Notes: generated by a model not told the origin, from the sequence alone. Counted from the stretch's first letter, positions 7,336 through 16,292 are shown. The stretch: DNA of 64,000 bases from CBDUEV01 sp965366365 (GCA_965366365.1 CBDUEV010000009.1:1-64000), one strand, 5' to 3'. Translations and numbers: made by a program.

Positions 7336-10300
7336 CGGACTTCGTACCCTCCGCCGAACAGCAGGCCGTGCTCGACCATCCCAACGCTCCCCTCCGCATC
7401 GCCGCGGGAGCCGGCACCGGCAAGACCACCACCCTTGCCCACCGGATCGGCGCGCTGATCTCACAGGGGTTCGAGCCGGAAGAACTCCTCGGCGTCACCT
7501 TCACCAACAAGGCGGCCGACGAGCTGGCCGAACGCATCCGCGACATCCTCGGCGACACCATCGATCCCGGCCGAGAGGTGAACGTTCATACCTACCACGG
7601 GTTTGCCTCCCAGATCCTTCAGGAATATGGGCCGCTCGTCGGAGTCGAGAGGCGAACCGGCATCATCACCCCCACCTTCAGCCGCCAACTGTTTCACGAC
7701 TCGTTGGCCGGCGGCACCTACACCCAGCTCGACCTCACCTACCTCGGTGTGGTCGACCGCCCCGCCCGACTGGCCTCCGATCTCGGCGACAACCTACGAA
7801 CCGTGGAGGAGCTCGCCGCCCTGGCACCCGAGACGCCGGACCCTCTCTGGGTGGCGCGCATGGAAGTGCTCGGGATCGTGGCTCGCTACGAAGCAGAGAA
7901 GGCCCGCCTCGGGGTGGTCGACTACAGCGACCTGATCGCCAAGGCGCATGAGATCGTCACGCGCTATCCCGAGGTCGCCACCCGCATCCGCCAACGGTAT
8001 CGAGCGGTATTTCTCGATGAATACCAGGACACCAACCCAGCCCAGCGTGAACTCCTCCGAGCGGTGTTCGGCGACGGCTTCCCGGTGACCGCGGTGGGAG
8101 ACGCCGACCAGACGATCTACGAGTGGAGAGGAGCCTCCCTCGACAACTTCGCTTCATTCCCCAGCCACTTCCTCGACGAATCCGGGCAGCCCGCCGCCAC
8201 GCTGCCGCTCACCATCAACCGTCGCTCCGGCCACCACATCCTCGCCGTCGCCAACGCCATTCGAGCTCAGATCGGCGACGAGGAAGGGCGACCCCTGCAA
8301 GCGCTGCCATCTGCCGAGCCCGGATACGTGGCCACCAAGTGGATGGGAACCGCCATGGACGAGGCAGCCTTCCTCGCCGAAGAAATGCGGAGGCTGCATG
8401 ACGAGGGAACGGCGTGGTCCGACATGGCCGTGCTGTTCCGCAAGAACAAGGACATCGAGGTGGTGCGGGCCACCCTCGAGGACTTCGCCATTCCCGTCGA
8501 AGTCGCCAACCTGGGCGGGCTCCTGGCGATCCCAGAAGTGAGCGATCTCCACGCCTGGCTACGGATCCTCAACGACCCGGAAAACGCCCCTGCGACCCTC
8601 CGCGTGCTCATGGGAAGTCGATACCGGCTTGGACTGGCCGACGTCAAGCCCCTCTCAGACTGGGCGAGGCCGGCCCGCGACGAACGAGGCGACCCAGCGG
8701 TCCCCGGTCGCAGCCTGGTCGAGGCCATTGATCGCCTCGACGCCATTCCCGCCGTCGCCACACTCAGCGACCAGGCCCGGGAGGCGCTCGACGACTTCCA
8801 ACGGACGTACCGCCGGCTCCTCTCCGACGCGCAGGGGGTGAACCTGGTCGAACTCGTCCGGCGGATCCTCTCCGCGACCGGAGCCTGGCAGGAGGTCGAG
8901 GCGATGGAACCATCGGGCCGTTTGTCAGCCCGCCTCAACCTCTACCGCTTCCTCGACCTCGCCGAGCAATGGAGTCCCCTCGAAGGGCGACCGTCCCTCC
9001 CGGCGTTTCTGGCCTATTTGAGTCTGATGCAGGACGACCAGACAGAAGAGCTCGACACCGCTCGCCTGTCAGGAGAGAACGCCGTTGCGCTCCTCACCGT
9101 TCACCGCGCCAAGGGCCTCGAGTGGGACGTCGTGTTCATCCCGGCCATCTATCAGGGAAACTTCCCGGCGAGTTCGCGCGCCCACGACGACCCGTTCAAA
9201 CACCCTCAGATGCTCCCCTACGAGCTACGACTCGATCACCACACTCTCCCACCCATCCACGCCGAGATGACCGATAAGGAACGCACCGCCCTCCTCAAGG
9301 AACGCCACGACCGTCAGGAATGGCGCATCGCCTACGTGGCCGCCACCCGGGCCCGCCGGCGCCTCTACCTGACCGGCGCCTCCTGGTTTGGTCATCCCGA
9401 GCCGCGCAAGACCGTGGCCACACCCGGTCCACTCTTCGACCTGGCCGAGCAGCAGCCCCTCTCCCAGGACCTCGGGCACGACGACCCGCCGGAGCGGCCC
9501 GACACGCTCCGCCTCGAGCCAACCACAGGGGCTCCCGATCCGACCTTCGGCGATCTCGGCTGGGACGGCGCTCTGCGGGCGGCCCTCGACGCCTCCGACT
9601 GGCCGGCCCATAAGGCAACCGAGCTGGGAACCCGCCGTGCCTACGATGGCCTCGTGGAGGAATACCAGGACATGCTGTTCACGCTGCCCCCTCCCCAGGC
9701 CGGGGCGGGCGAGGACCTACCTCTCACCACCTCGGTCACAGGTCTGGTCACCTACGCAAGCTGCCCCAAGCGCTTCTACTGGACAGAGGTCGATCGACTC
9801 CCCCGCCGCCCGTCGGGCGCTGCGCAGCGCGGGGTCGAAGTCCACCGACGGATCGAACTCCACAACCGTGGCAACATCCCGATCGACGAGGCCCTCAACG
9901 ACCTCTACGACCTCACGGGAGCCGATGCCTCGCTCGGCCACGGCGGGCCCGGACCGTACGAGGTCTTCGCCGGTTCCCGTTTCGCCAACGAGCAGCCACT
10001 TCACACCGAAGCGCCTTTCGACCTCCGCCTGGGTGAAGCCGGCATACGCGGGCGGGTGGACGCCATCTATGGGACAGGGCACGGATGGGAGATCGTCGAC
10101 TTCAAGTCCGGACGCCCCAACTCGAATCCCAGCAACAGAACCCAGCTTCAGGCCTACGCGCTCGCTGCCCGTCACGGAGCGTTCGGCGCTCCACAGACGG
10201 AGCTCGTTGTGACCTTCGCGTACCTGGGCGGAGGAAACCTGACCGAGATCTCGGAATCCGTGGACGCCGCCTGGATGGACGAAGCCGAGACCGACCTCGT

Positions 10301-10469
10301 CACCCTGATCGAGTCGATCGCCTCCGACGCCTATGACCCACGTCCGTCCGCCGCCTGCAAGTCATGCGACTTCGCACGTTTCTGCGAAGCCGGCACTGCC
10401 TGGCTGTCACAAAACCCACCGGGCTCAGCGAGCGTCAGACGAACCGACCATCCTCGGTCTGCAGAATGA
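7332..10469 (+). CDS. AdnB-like UvrD-type helicase with C-terminal 4-Cys nuclease
   Basis: A 1045-residue partner of the preceding gene. The start at 7332 overlaps the upstream stop as ATGA, implying translational coupling; a longer frame upstream lies inside the first gene. Helicase motifs: GAGTGKT (26-32), VTFTNKAADEL, LDEYQDTNPAQ (Asp229), GDADQTIYEWRGA, LTINRRS, LTVHRAKGLEWD and YVAATRAR. The nuclease domain carries Asp923 and Lys925 (IVDFKSG). Cys811 with C1009-x2-C1012-x5-C1018 repeats the cluster spacing of its partner. It is the likely leading motor of an AdnAB-type heterodimer. The last 35 bases overlap dtd on the opposite strand. Confidence 0.85.
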   Translation: MTDFVPSAEQQAVLDHPNAPLRIAAGAGTGKTTTLAHRIGALISQGFEPEELLGVTFTNKAADELAERIRDILGDTIDPGREVNVHTYHGFASQILQEYGPLVGVERRTGIITPTFSRQLFHDSLAGGTYTQLDLTYLGVVDRPARLASDLGDNLRTVEELAALAPETPDPLWVARMEVLGIVARYEAEKARLGVVDYSDLIAKAHEIVTRYPEVATRIRQRYRAVFLDEYQDTNPAQRELLRAVFGDGFPVTAVGDADQTIYEWRGASLDNFASFPSHFLDESGQPAATLPLTINRRSGHHILAVANAIRAQIGDEEGRPLQALPSAEPGYVATKWMGTAMDEAAFLAEEMRRLHDEGTAWSDMAVLFRKNKDIEVVRATLEDFAIPVEVANLGGLLAIPEVSDLHAWLRILNDPENAPATLRVLMGSRYRLGLADVKPLSDWARPARDERGDPAVPGRSLVEAIDRLDAIPAVATLSDQAREALDDFQRTYRRLLSDAQGVNLVELVRRILSATGAWQEVEAMEPSGRLSARLNLYRFLDLAEQWSPLEGRPSLPAFLAYLSLMQDDQTEELDTARLSGENAVALLTVHRAKGLEWDVVFIPAIYQGNFPASSRAHDDPFKHPQMLPYELRLDHHTLPPIHAEMTDKERTALLKERHDRQEWRIAYVAATRARRRLYLTGASWFGHPEPRKTVATPGPLFDLAEQQPLSQDLGHDDPPERPDTLRLEPTTGAPDPTFGDLGWDGALRAALDASDWPAHKATELGTRRAYDGLVEEYQDMLFTLPPPQAGAGEDLPLTTSVTGLVTYASCPKRFYWTEVDRLPRRPSGAAQRGVEVHRRIELHNRGNIPIDEALNDLYDLTGADASLGHGGPGPYEVFAGSRFANEQPLHTEAPFDLRLGEAGIRGRVDAIYGTGHGWEIVDFKSGRPNSNPSNRTQLQAYALAARHGAFGAPQTELVVTFAYLGGGNLTEISESVDAAWMDEAETDLVTLIESIASDAYDPRPSAACKSCDFARFCEAGTAWLSQNPPGSASVRRTDHPRSAE

Positions 10470-10890
10470 TGGTCACCGGCCCATCGTTGTGAATCTCCAC
10501 CTCCATCATCGCCCCAAACCGCCCGGTGGACGCGGCGATGCCGAGAGATCCAAGGCGTTCCACCAACACCCCCACCAAGGGCTCCGCCACCTCCGGTGCC
10601 GCCGCATCGGTGAATGACGGGCGGCGACCGCGGCGCGCATCGCCGTAGAGCGTGAACTGACTCACCACCAGGATTTCGCCTCCGAGGTCGGCAACGCTCA
10701 GGTTCATCTTGCCGTCCGCGTCGCGAAAGATGCGAAGGCCGGCCAGTTTGTCGGCCATTGCCACCGCGTCGGCCGCCCCGTCGCCGTCCGTGACGCCGAC
10801 CAGGACGAGCAGCCCTCGCCCGATCTCCCCAACCGTTTCGCCGCCCACCGAAACCGAGGACTTCGACACGCGCTGCACCACTGCCTTCAT
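10435..10890 (-). CDS. dtd: D-aminoacyl-tRNA deacylase
   Basis: A 151-residue cytosolic enzyme that hydrolyses D-amino acids, and mischarged glycine, from tRNA. The family signatures are present: MKAVVQRVSKSSV at the N-terminus, SQFTLYGD (77-84) with the active-site region, and NDGPVTIIL near the C-terminus holding the GP motif. Length is normal for the family. The ATG at 10890 is preceded at seven bases by a -10 box. The gene is divergent from tag with only 51 bases between the two starts, and its 3' end overlaps the AdnB-like gene. Confidence 0.95.
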   Translation of the reverse strand: MKAVVQRVSKSSVSVGGETVGEIGRGLLVLVGVTDGDGAADAVAMADKLAGLRIFRDADGKMNLSVADLGGEILVVSQFTLYGDARRGRRPSFTDAAAPEVAEPLVGVLVERLGSLGIAASTGRFGAMMEVEIHNDGPVTIILQTEDGRFV

Positions 10891-10897
10891 TCCGCTC

Positions 10898-10903
10898 AAT
10901 GTA
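10898..10903 (-). promoter_or_regulatory. -10 box for dtd
   Basis: Reads TACATT on the minus strand, seven bases before the dtd ATG; paired with the tag -10 box at 10930 in a compact divergent promoter. Confidence 0.6.
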
Positions 10904-10929
10904 GCCGCCCGTCGCCGGTGCACTGGCCC

Positions 10930-10935
10930 TACCAT
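10930..10935 (+). promoter_or_regulatory. -10 box for tag
   Basis: TACCAT, six bases before ATG 10942; it selects the start at MQRCAW over an ATG-type start eight codons upstream. Confidence 0.6.
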
Positions 10936-10941
10936 CGCCAC

Positions 10942-11514
10942 ATGCAACGCTGCGCCTGGGTGCCCCTCGATCATCCCGCCTACGTCGCCTATCACGACGA
11001 GGAATGGGGGGTGCCGGTCACGGACGACCGTACGCTGTTCGAGTTCCTCACGCTCGAAGGAGCCCAAGCCGGTCTGAGCTGGAGAACCATTCTCGAGAAA
11101 CGTCGCGGCTACCGAGCAGCCTTCGCCGACTTCGACCCGGAGGCAGTCTCTCGCTACACACGGGCCGACCAGAAGCGCCTGGCCGCCGACCCTTCGATCG
11201 TTCGAAACCGAGCCAAGATCGCCTCCACGGTCAGCAACGCAGCCGCCTTCCTGGCGGTGCAGGACGAACATGGCAGCTTCTCCGCATATCTCTGGAGCTT
11301 CACCGACGGTCGGGTGCTCCAGCCCGCCCGCCAGACGAGCGCCGACGTCCCCTCGGAGACCGAACTGTCCCGGCACCTGTCGAAAGAATTGAAGCAACGA
11401 GGCTTCCGCTTTGTGGGACCGACCATCATCTATGCCTACCTCCAGGCAACAGGGGTCGTCAACGATCACACGGTCGACTGTTTTCGCTACGCCTCGTTGG
11501 CCGAGCAAGACTGA
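10942..11514 (+). CDS. tag: DNA-3-methyladenine glycosylase I
   Basis: A 190-residue base-excision repair glycosylase that removes 3-methyladenine from alkylated DNA. Cys4, His18, His176 and Cys180 match the four zinc ligands of E. coli Tag (Cys4, His17, His175, Cys179). Glu39 in LTLEGAQAGLSW corresponds to the catalytic Glu38. The segment FRFVGPTIIYAYLQATGVVNDH is typical. The chosen start puts the first zinc ligand at position 4, as in the family. It sits 23 bases before plsB and is divergent from dtd. Confidence 0.95.
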   Translation: MQRCAWVPLDHPAYVAYHDEEWGVPVTDDRTLFEFLTLEGAQAGLSWRTILEKRRGYRAAFADFDPEAVSRYTRADQKRLAADPSIVRNRAKIASTVSNAAAFLAVQDEHGSFSAYLWSFTDGRVLQPARQTSADVPSETELSRHLSKELKQRGFRFVGPTIIYAYLQATGVVNDHTVDCFRYASLAEQD

Positions 11515-11525
11515 GCGAGAACCCA

Positions 11526-11531
11526 TAGAAT
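11526..11531 (+). promoter_or_regulatory. -10 box for plsB
   Basis: TAGAAT, six bases before ATG 11538, within the 23-base gap after tag, so plsB need not depend on read-through from tag. Confidence 0.6.
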
Positions 11532-11537
11532 CGAATC

Positions 11538-13859
11538 ATGGTCGCCCTGCCCAGCATCGAATCCCACATCCCAGCCGAGCCGCCATGGCCCGGAGAGAAG
11601 GGCCGGGCGACGGTACTCCTGGTCGACGCATCCAGTCGCCTCGAATTCCGGCTCATCCAGAACTGGGCGCGACGCGCTGCCGACGGCGCCTACGAGCTCA
11701 TTCGTATTCCTGCCTCGCGTCGTCGGCGGAGGAGCAATCGGATAAGCCCGCGCCTCGAGGCACGTCTCAGCCGCCGGGACGATCCGCTCGTCGTGCCCGT
11801 CCGCGTCGTGTGGTCCGCTGCCGAACGTGGAGGGACCCGCACCGTGAGACTGGTCGACCTGGCCAAGATGGGCGACCCGCGTGACCCCGACCCGCTCCGC
11901 GAATACGCCATTCTCGCCTCCGCTCCCGACCGGGTGACCATCGTCCACGGCGAGCCGGCCGGAGCACGGGCACTGCAGGGGGCCTGGCGCCATGGCGAAG
12001 ACGGCGACGCCCTCGGCGACTTCGTCGCCCGCCGAGCATGGCTGGCCCTGGAACGAGCAGAACGCCACCTTCGGGGCAACCGATACAAGGTCCCCAAATT
12101 CCTCCACGAAGAAATACTCCGTCGACCAACCTTCAAGGACGGAGTCGCCCGCCTGGCAGACGCCGAAGGACGAACCTACGAATCGGTCCACCGGCAGGCC
12201 AGTCGGAATCTGCGGGAGATCGCCGCCTCACACAGTCCCCTCGTCATCGACCTCGTGGCCGGCATGATCCACTGGCTCTACCGGCAGGGGTACGGCTCAC
12301 TCAACTACGACGCCCAACGACTCCACGAGCTGTATCAGCTCTCCGAGGATCATCCGCTGGTCTTCCTCCCCTCCCACAAATCACAGCTCGACCGCCTCGT
12401 CCTCCAGTACATGCTGTGGGAAAACGACCTGCCTTCCAACCACACCGCGGGTGGCATCAACCTCAACTTCTTCCCACTCGGCCCGCTCCTTCGGCGCACC
12501 GGGGTGTTCTTCATCCGAAGATCGTTCAAGGGAAAGCCGGTGTACAAGTTCGCCCTCCAGTCCTACCTCGACTACCTGCTCGAACGACATTTTCCGCTCG
12601 AGTGGTACCTCGAAGGCGGACGGTCCCGATCCGGGAAGGTTCTTCCGCCCAAATTCGGCATGCTCACCTACGTCGTGGAGTCCTTCCGGCGAGGCTCCGC
12701 CGACGACGTGATCCTGATTCCCATCGCCATTGCCTACGACCAGATCCAAGACGTCGGGGACTACGCCCGAGAACAGCGGGGGGAGGCCAAGGAGAGCGAA
12801 AGCCTGACGTGGCTCTACAAGGCGGTGCGTAATCTGCGACAGCGCTACGGCAACGTCCACATCCGCTTTGGCGAGCCGGTCTCGATGGCGAAGGAGCTGG
12901 CCGGTGCCGGCGACGACGAGCACAACCTCTCGGTGAGCAAACTCGCCTTCGAGGTGATGGTTCGTATCAACCGCGCCATGCCGATCACACCCACCGCCGT
13001 CGTCACCCTCGCCCTCCTCGGCAACCATCGCCAGGCAACAACGGTGGACGAGATCGTCGAGGTGCTCACCGATCTCGGCACCTACGTCCTCCGCCGGCAT
13101 CTGCCCATCACCGAGCGAATCCACCTCGACGGAGGACACTCCCAGGTTCAGGAGGTCCTCGATCGACTCGTAGAACACGACATCGTCACCCGCTACGACG
13201 GGGGATCTGAGGTCGTCTACCGGGTCGGCGACGACCAATACCTGGCCGCCGCCTACTACCGCAACACCATCGTGCACTACTTCGTCGCGGGATCGATCGC
13301 CGAGCTGGCGCTCGCCAAAGTCGCCCGCACACCGGGAGACCCCATGGAGGTCTTCTGGAACGAGGTGATGGGGTTGCGAGACCTCCTGAAGTTCGAGTTC
13401 TTCTTCCCCGGGAAAGAAGAGTTTCGGATCGAGGTCGGCCAGGAACTCACCCAACGGTTCCCGGGGTGGGAAGAGTTGGTGAGCCAGGGAACCGATGGTG
13501 TCTGCCACCTGCTCGCCGAGCTGAAGCCGATTCACAGCGGGTGGGCGATCCGACCCTTCCTGGAGGCCTATTTCGTGGCTGCGGAGACCCTGACCCTGTT
13601 CCCAGCCGCCGACGACCTCGACGAGAAAGCCTTCCTCTCCAGGGCGCTCGAACTCGGCACCCAATACCGCCTCCAAGAGAGGATCGAGGCCGAAGAGGCC
13701 GTCTCGCAGGTGTTGTTCAAGTCGGCATTGCGGCTCGCTGAGAACCGCGGGCTCCTGACCACCGACGAGCGAGGCGACGTGGACGAGCGACGAGCCGAAT
13801 TCGCCGCTGAGATCGGAGAGGTGTTGGAACGGATCGATTTCGTCGAGGTCAGGGACTGA
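11538..13859 (+). CDS. plsB: glycerol-3-phosphate 1-O-acyltransferase
   Basis: A 773-residue membrane-associated enzyme for the first acylation of sn-glycerol-3-phosphate in phospholipid synthesis. Acyltransferase motifs occur in order: HKSQLD (His280, Asp285, catalytic pair), GGINLNFFPLGPLLRRTGVFFIRRSF (block II), EGGRSRSGK (359-367, substrate phosphate binding) and ILIPIAIAYD (block IV). The long C-terminal part (about residues 480-773) matches full-length PlsB rather than the short PlsC. The roughly 250-residue N-terminal region is also PlsB-like in position. The gene overlaps the convergent gene at 13849 by eleven bases. Confidence 0.93.
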   Translation: MVALPSIESHIPAEPPWPGEKGRATVLLVDASSRLEFRLIQNWARRAADGAYELIRIPASRRRRRSNRISPRLEARLSRRDDPLVVPVRVVWSAAERGGTRTVRLVDLAKMGDPRDPDPLREYAILASAPDRVTIVHGEPAGARALQGAWRHGEDGDALGDFVARRAWLALERAERHLRGNRYKVPKFLHEEILRRPTFKDGVARLADAEGRTYESVHRQASRNLREIAASHSPLVIDLVAGMIHWLYRQGYGSLNYDAQRLHELYQLSEDHPLVFLPSHKSQLDRLVLQYMLWENDLPSNHTAGGINLNFFPLGPLLRRTGVFFIRRSFKGKPVYKFALQSYLDYLLERHFPLEWYLEGGRSRSGKVLPPKFGMLTYVVESFRRGSADDVILIPIAIAYDQIQDVGDYAREQRGEAKESESLTWLYKAVRNLRQRYGNVHIRFGEPVSMAKELAGAGDDEHNLSVSKLAFEVMVRINRAMPITPTAVVTLALLGNHRQATTVDEIVEVLTDLGTYVLRRHLPITERIHLDGGHSQVQEVLDRLVEHDIVTRYDGGSEVVYRVGDDQYLAAAYYRNTIVHYFVAGSIAELALAKVARTPGDPMEVFWNEVMGLRDLLKFEFFFPGKEEFRIEVGQELTQRFPGWEELVSQGTDGVCHLLAELKPIHSGWAIRPFLEAYFVAAETLTLFPAADDLDEKAFLSRALELGTQYRLQERIEAEEAVSQVLFKSALRLAENRGLLTTDERGDVDERRAEFAAEIGEVLERIDFVEVRD

Positions 13860-14688
13860 GGGTGGTCCACGAACCGTAGTGGTGGATGGACACTCCCCCG
13901 AACCCCGTGGACGCCCCAAGGGCTGCAGCGGTGGCGACCAGGGCCGCCTCCATGGCTCCTTCACCCTCTTCGGCGAAAGTCGTCTTGTCGAGGCCCGTCT
14001 GTCCGGTCTCGACCCCTACGACCGCCGACTTGCCCTTCGAAGCCGCCAACGCCACCTCGCCAGAGGCATGCTCGATGATCCCGTCGGCGCCATCCGCATG
14101 ATCGCGGTATGCCATCACCACGATTCCGTCGACACGATCGAGAACCGCCCCGACCAGAGGCTCACCATTCCGGTCGTACGCCGCATCGTCGAACCAAAAC
14201 GGAACGGCCGCCACGAATGGCAATGAACCGGTGAGTGCCCGAGCCCGATCCAAGCCCCGCAGGTACTTGTCGATGAGACGGGACTGGCTGCGACTGCTCG
14301 CCCAATCCGAATGGAGATAGGGCTCCACGTCGACGATCACGCCGTCGAACCCACCGTGGTCGACGACTTCCGCGACCCAACGGTACATGGGGGCGGGCTT
14401 CTTGGCCCAGACCGGATCACCGGCCATGGCGTAGACCTGGAGCCCTTCATCGTGCGCATCGAGCAGAAACGACGCATGGGCAGTATCCGAGGAAAACCCG
14501 GGCGGGGCATGGAGGTAGATGGTGTTCACCCCTTTTGCAACGGCGAAGTCCACCACCGCTGCTTCCGGGGCGCCCCACACCCACATGGCCCGATCACCCT
14601 CGGTGACGGCGCCGGCTACAGGCCCCAGCGCCCCCAACACGAGAGAGATGACCACGACTGCGACCGATCTACCTCGAATACTGACCAT
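13849..14688 (-). CDS. secreted TIM-barrel-like protein, possible glycoside hydrolase
   Basis: A 279-residue exported protein. MVSIRGRSVAVVVISLVLGALGP...AGAV is a signal peptide with probable cleavage near residue 26. The mature part alternates strands and helices: AMWVW, GVNTIYLHAP, LQVYAMAG, FDGVIVDVEPYLHSDW, PFVAAVPFWF, DGIVVMAYRD, AVVGVETGQ and GGVSIHHYGSW. That order and the acidic ends (DVEP, VGVETGQ) are what a glycosidase-type (beta/alpha)8 barrel shows. No specific family is recognised and the substrate is unknown. GGGAG before the ATG at 14688 sets the start; a longer frame upstream is non-coding. It lies 74 bases downstream of the selenoprotein gene, same strand, with a weak hairpin (14738-14753) between. 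Confidence 0.6.
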   Translation of the reverse strand: MVSIRGRSVAVVVISLVLGALGPVAGAVTEGDRAMWVWGAPEAAVVDFAVAKGVNTIYLHAPPGFSSDTAHASFLLDAHDEGLQVYAMAGDPVWAKKPAPMYRWVAEVVDHGGFDGVIVDVEPYLHSDWASSRSQSRLIDKYLRGLDRARALTGSLPFVAAVPFWFDDAAYDRNGEPLVGAVLDRVDGIVVMAYRDHADGADGIIEHASGEVALAASKGKSAVVGVETGQTGLDKTTFAEEGEGAMEAALVATAAALGASTGFGGVSIHHYGSWTTLSP

Positions 14689-14762
14689 GATTGTCTCCCA
14701 CGGGGTGACTCTACCCGGGAGCAGGATAGCATCGAGGGTGGTTGTTTTACCACTCAGCGTGA

Positions 14763-16133
14763 CTAGTTTTCGAGCGAACCGACCTGGTTCGCGGTTGGTT
14801 CCGCTCAGCAGAACCACGGCTCGGTGAGCCGTGGCCTCCCTTCGAGAGCCCCGGAGGGGATGGCCAGATCTCGAAACGGTCGCCCGGCCGCCTCGAGAAC
14901 GAGCGTCCATAGCTGCTGGATGACCTCGCCGGCCGGCGAGTCGATTGCGTTCTCGACGGTGCGGCTCATGGCGAGCTGGAGTTCGTCGAGGCGGGGATCA
15001 CGCGCCACCCACGGGTAACTGAGGGCGCCGGCGTCGTACGGGCCCAGCACTCCCTCCAAGGCCGGGTGTCCCACGAGGAGCGAACCGCGCGGCACGAGCA
15101 ATCGAATGGCGGTCTGGATCGGGTCGACGCTTCCGAACAGATCGTGGAGAGCCAGGAAATCGAACAGGTCGACCATGTCCTGCAGGGTCGTCCACGGAGT
15201 GAAGGGGAGCCAGGTTGGTCGAAGCTCGATACCGGCGGCGCGGACCAGCTCCGTTGCCGTTGCCATCTCCCCAACCGAATGCCCTTTGTCGAGAATGTGG
15301 AGGATCTCGTCGTTGGTCGATTCGAACGCCGACACGATGAACACCGTCCCCCATGAGGCGAGGTCCGGGAGAAGGTTGCGGTGCTTCAGGAGATGCTCCA
15401 CCTTGATGGTGAGATCGAATGTGAGATCGGGATGCCGCCCGTGGAGCGCACTCAAAACCCGACGGGCATGGTGCGGCCCGTTCAGAAAATCGGGATCGCC
15501 AAGAGTGACGTGGCGCGCCCCGGCCGCCACGAGCTGATCGACGTCGGCTACCACCGTCTCGACATCGACGGTCCGGTACGTGCCGTCGTAGATGGCCGGG
15601 ATGGGGCAGTGTCGGCAGCGATGGCGGCAACCATGGCTGGCCTCGACATACCCCGCCAGCCGATGCTCTTCGCCCATCGAGAGGTGGGCGTATTGGTCGA
15701 GGAGAGGAAGGGTCTGCCGGGCGGGCACGGTGAAAGTCGTCTTGCCGACCTCGACCGACTCCAACTCGCCGCCCCCGGCCGAAACCCAGCCCACGAGCTC
15801 TTCTTCGTACTCGCCGGCGATCACAGCATCAGCGAGGCGGTCGACCGTGGGATCGCCCGACATGGCGGCATAGAGCCCATAGAAGGCGATGGGCAGTGTC
15901 GGTCTCGCCTCTCGGATCGCCCGGGCGGCGGTCACTCCCAGCCGCATCGCCGTGTGCATGGGCACGGAGATCGCTACTACGTCCACCCCGTCGAGGAGTC
16001 CCGGCGTCAAGCGCTCGACCGCCAGATCCAACGTCGCCACCTCATGCCCGGCCGCGATCAACGCTCCAGCCGGCGAGGCGACATGCAGTGGCTGATGCCC
16101 GAGTTCGTAGGTCGAGACGAGAAGAGCGCGCAT
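14763..16133 (-). CDS. radical SAM selenoprotein with CUAEP tail (in-frame UGA = Sec)
   Basis: Predicted 456-residue enzyme. An N-terminal B12-binding-like domain (MRALLVSTYELGHQP, then ISVPMHTA) precedes a radical SAM core with C169-x3-C173-x2-C176 (CRHRCRHC) for the 4Fe-4S cluster. Conventional translation stops at the TGA at 14805-14807 after EPWFC. The frame continues as GCG GAA CCA ..., reading U-A-E-P and nine more residues to TAG at 14763, so the tail is C-U-A-E-P. This matches the CUAEP/CCAEP-tail radical SAM (seleno)protein family as I recall it from NCBI annotation. A hairpin with an AGGUC loop follows the UGA. The start at 16133 is fixed by a leaderless -10 box. The reaction is unknown. 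No selA, selB, selC or selD is visible in the window; they must be elsewhere for this to work. Confidence 0.88.
14774..14792 (-). promoter_or_regulatory. bacterial SECIS-like hairpin
   Basis: Read on the minus strand, GCGAACC pairs perfectly with GGTTCGC around the loop AGGTC (RNA AGGUC). The loop starts 20 bases after the UGA, inside the distance known for bacterial SECIS elements. It carries the G-U pair at the apex, much like the AGGUCU loop of E. coli fdhF. Confidence 0.78.
14805..14807 (-). other. UGA codon predicted to encode selenocysteine 443
   Basis: In-frame TGA between Cys442 (TGC) and Ala444-Glu445-Pro446. The coding pattern continues after it, and the next stop is TAG at 14763-14765. 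Confidence 0.85.
14814..14834 (-). other. perfect 9-bp hairpin just before the Sec codon
   Basis: Arms 14814-14822 and 14826-14834 pair fully around a 3-base loop, inside the coding sequence. In the mRNA the stem ends six bases upstream of the UGA. Its role is unknown; it could slow the ribosome next to the recoding site. Confidence 0.55.
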
Positions 16134-16139
16134 CATGCC

Positions 16140-16145
16140 ATCGTA
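16140..16145 (-). promoter_or_regulatory. -10 box for the radical SAM selenoprotein
   Basis: TACGAT on the minus strand, six bases before the second of two adjacent ATG codons; it picks 16133 as the start (MRALLVSTYELG). Confidence 0.6.
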
Positions 16146-16292
16146 GGTCATCGGCGAACCGGTGAATCCGGGCACCGTCCACGCCGCGGCAGCGCTCCGT
16201 ACACATGAAATCCGCCACTCGGGCGATCAGATGCAGGAGGCCGGTCCGACGTTGGGTGGGCATTGCGATGGTCGCGCTGCCCACACTCGCGT

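Noticed and set aside
12381..13964. 527-codon open frame opposite plsB
   Set aside because: Antisense shadow due to high GC and codon bias; no ribosome site, no -10 box at the leaderless spacing, no motif.
14813..14834. Transcription terminator of the radical SAM gene
   Set aside because: The 9-bp hairpin lies before the UGA inside the coding sequence and has no T-tract, so it is unlikely to end transcription of the gene.
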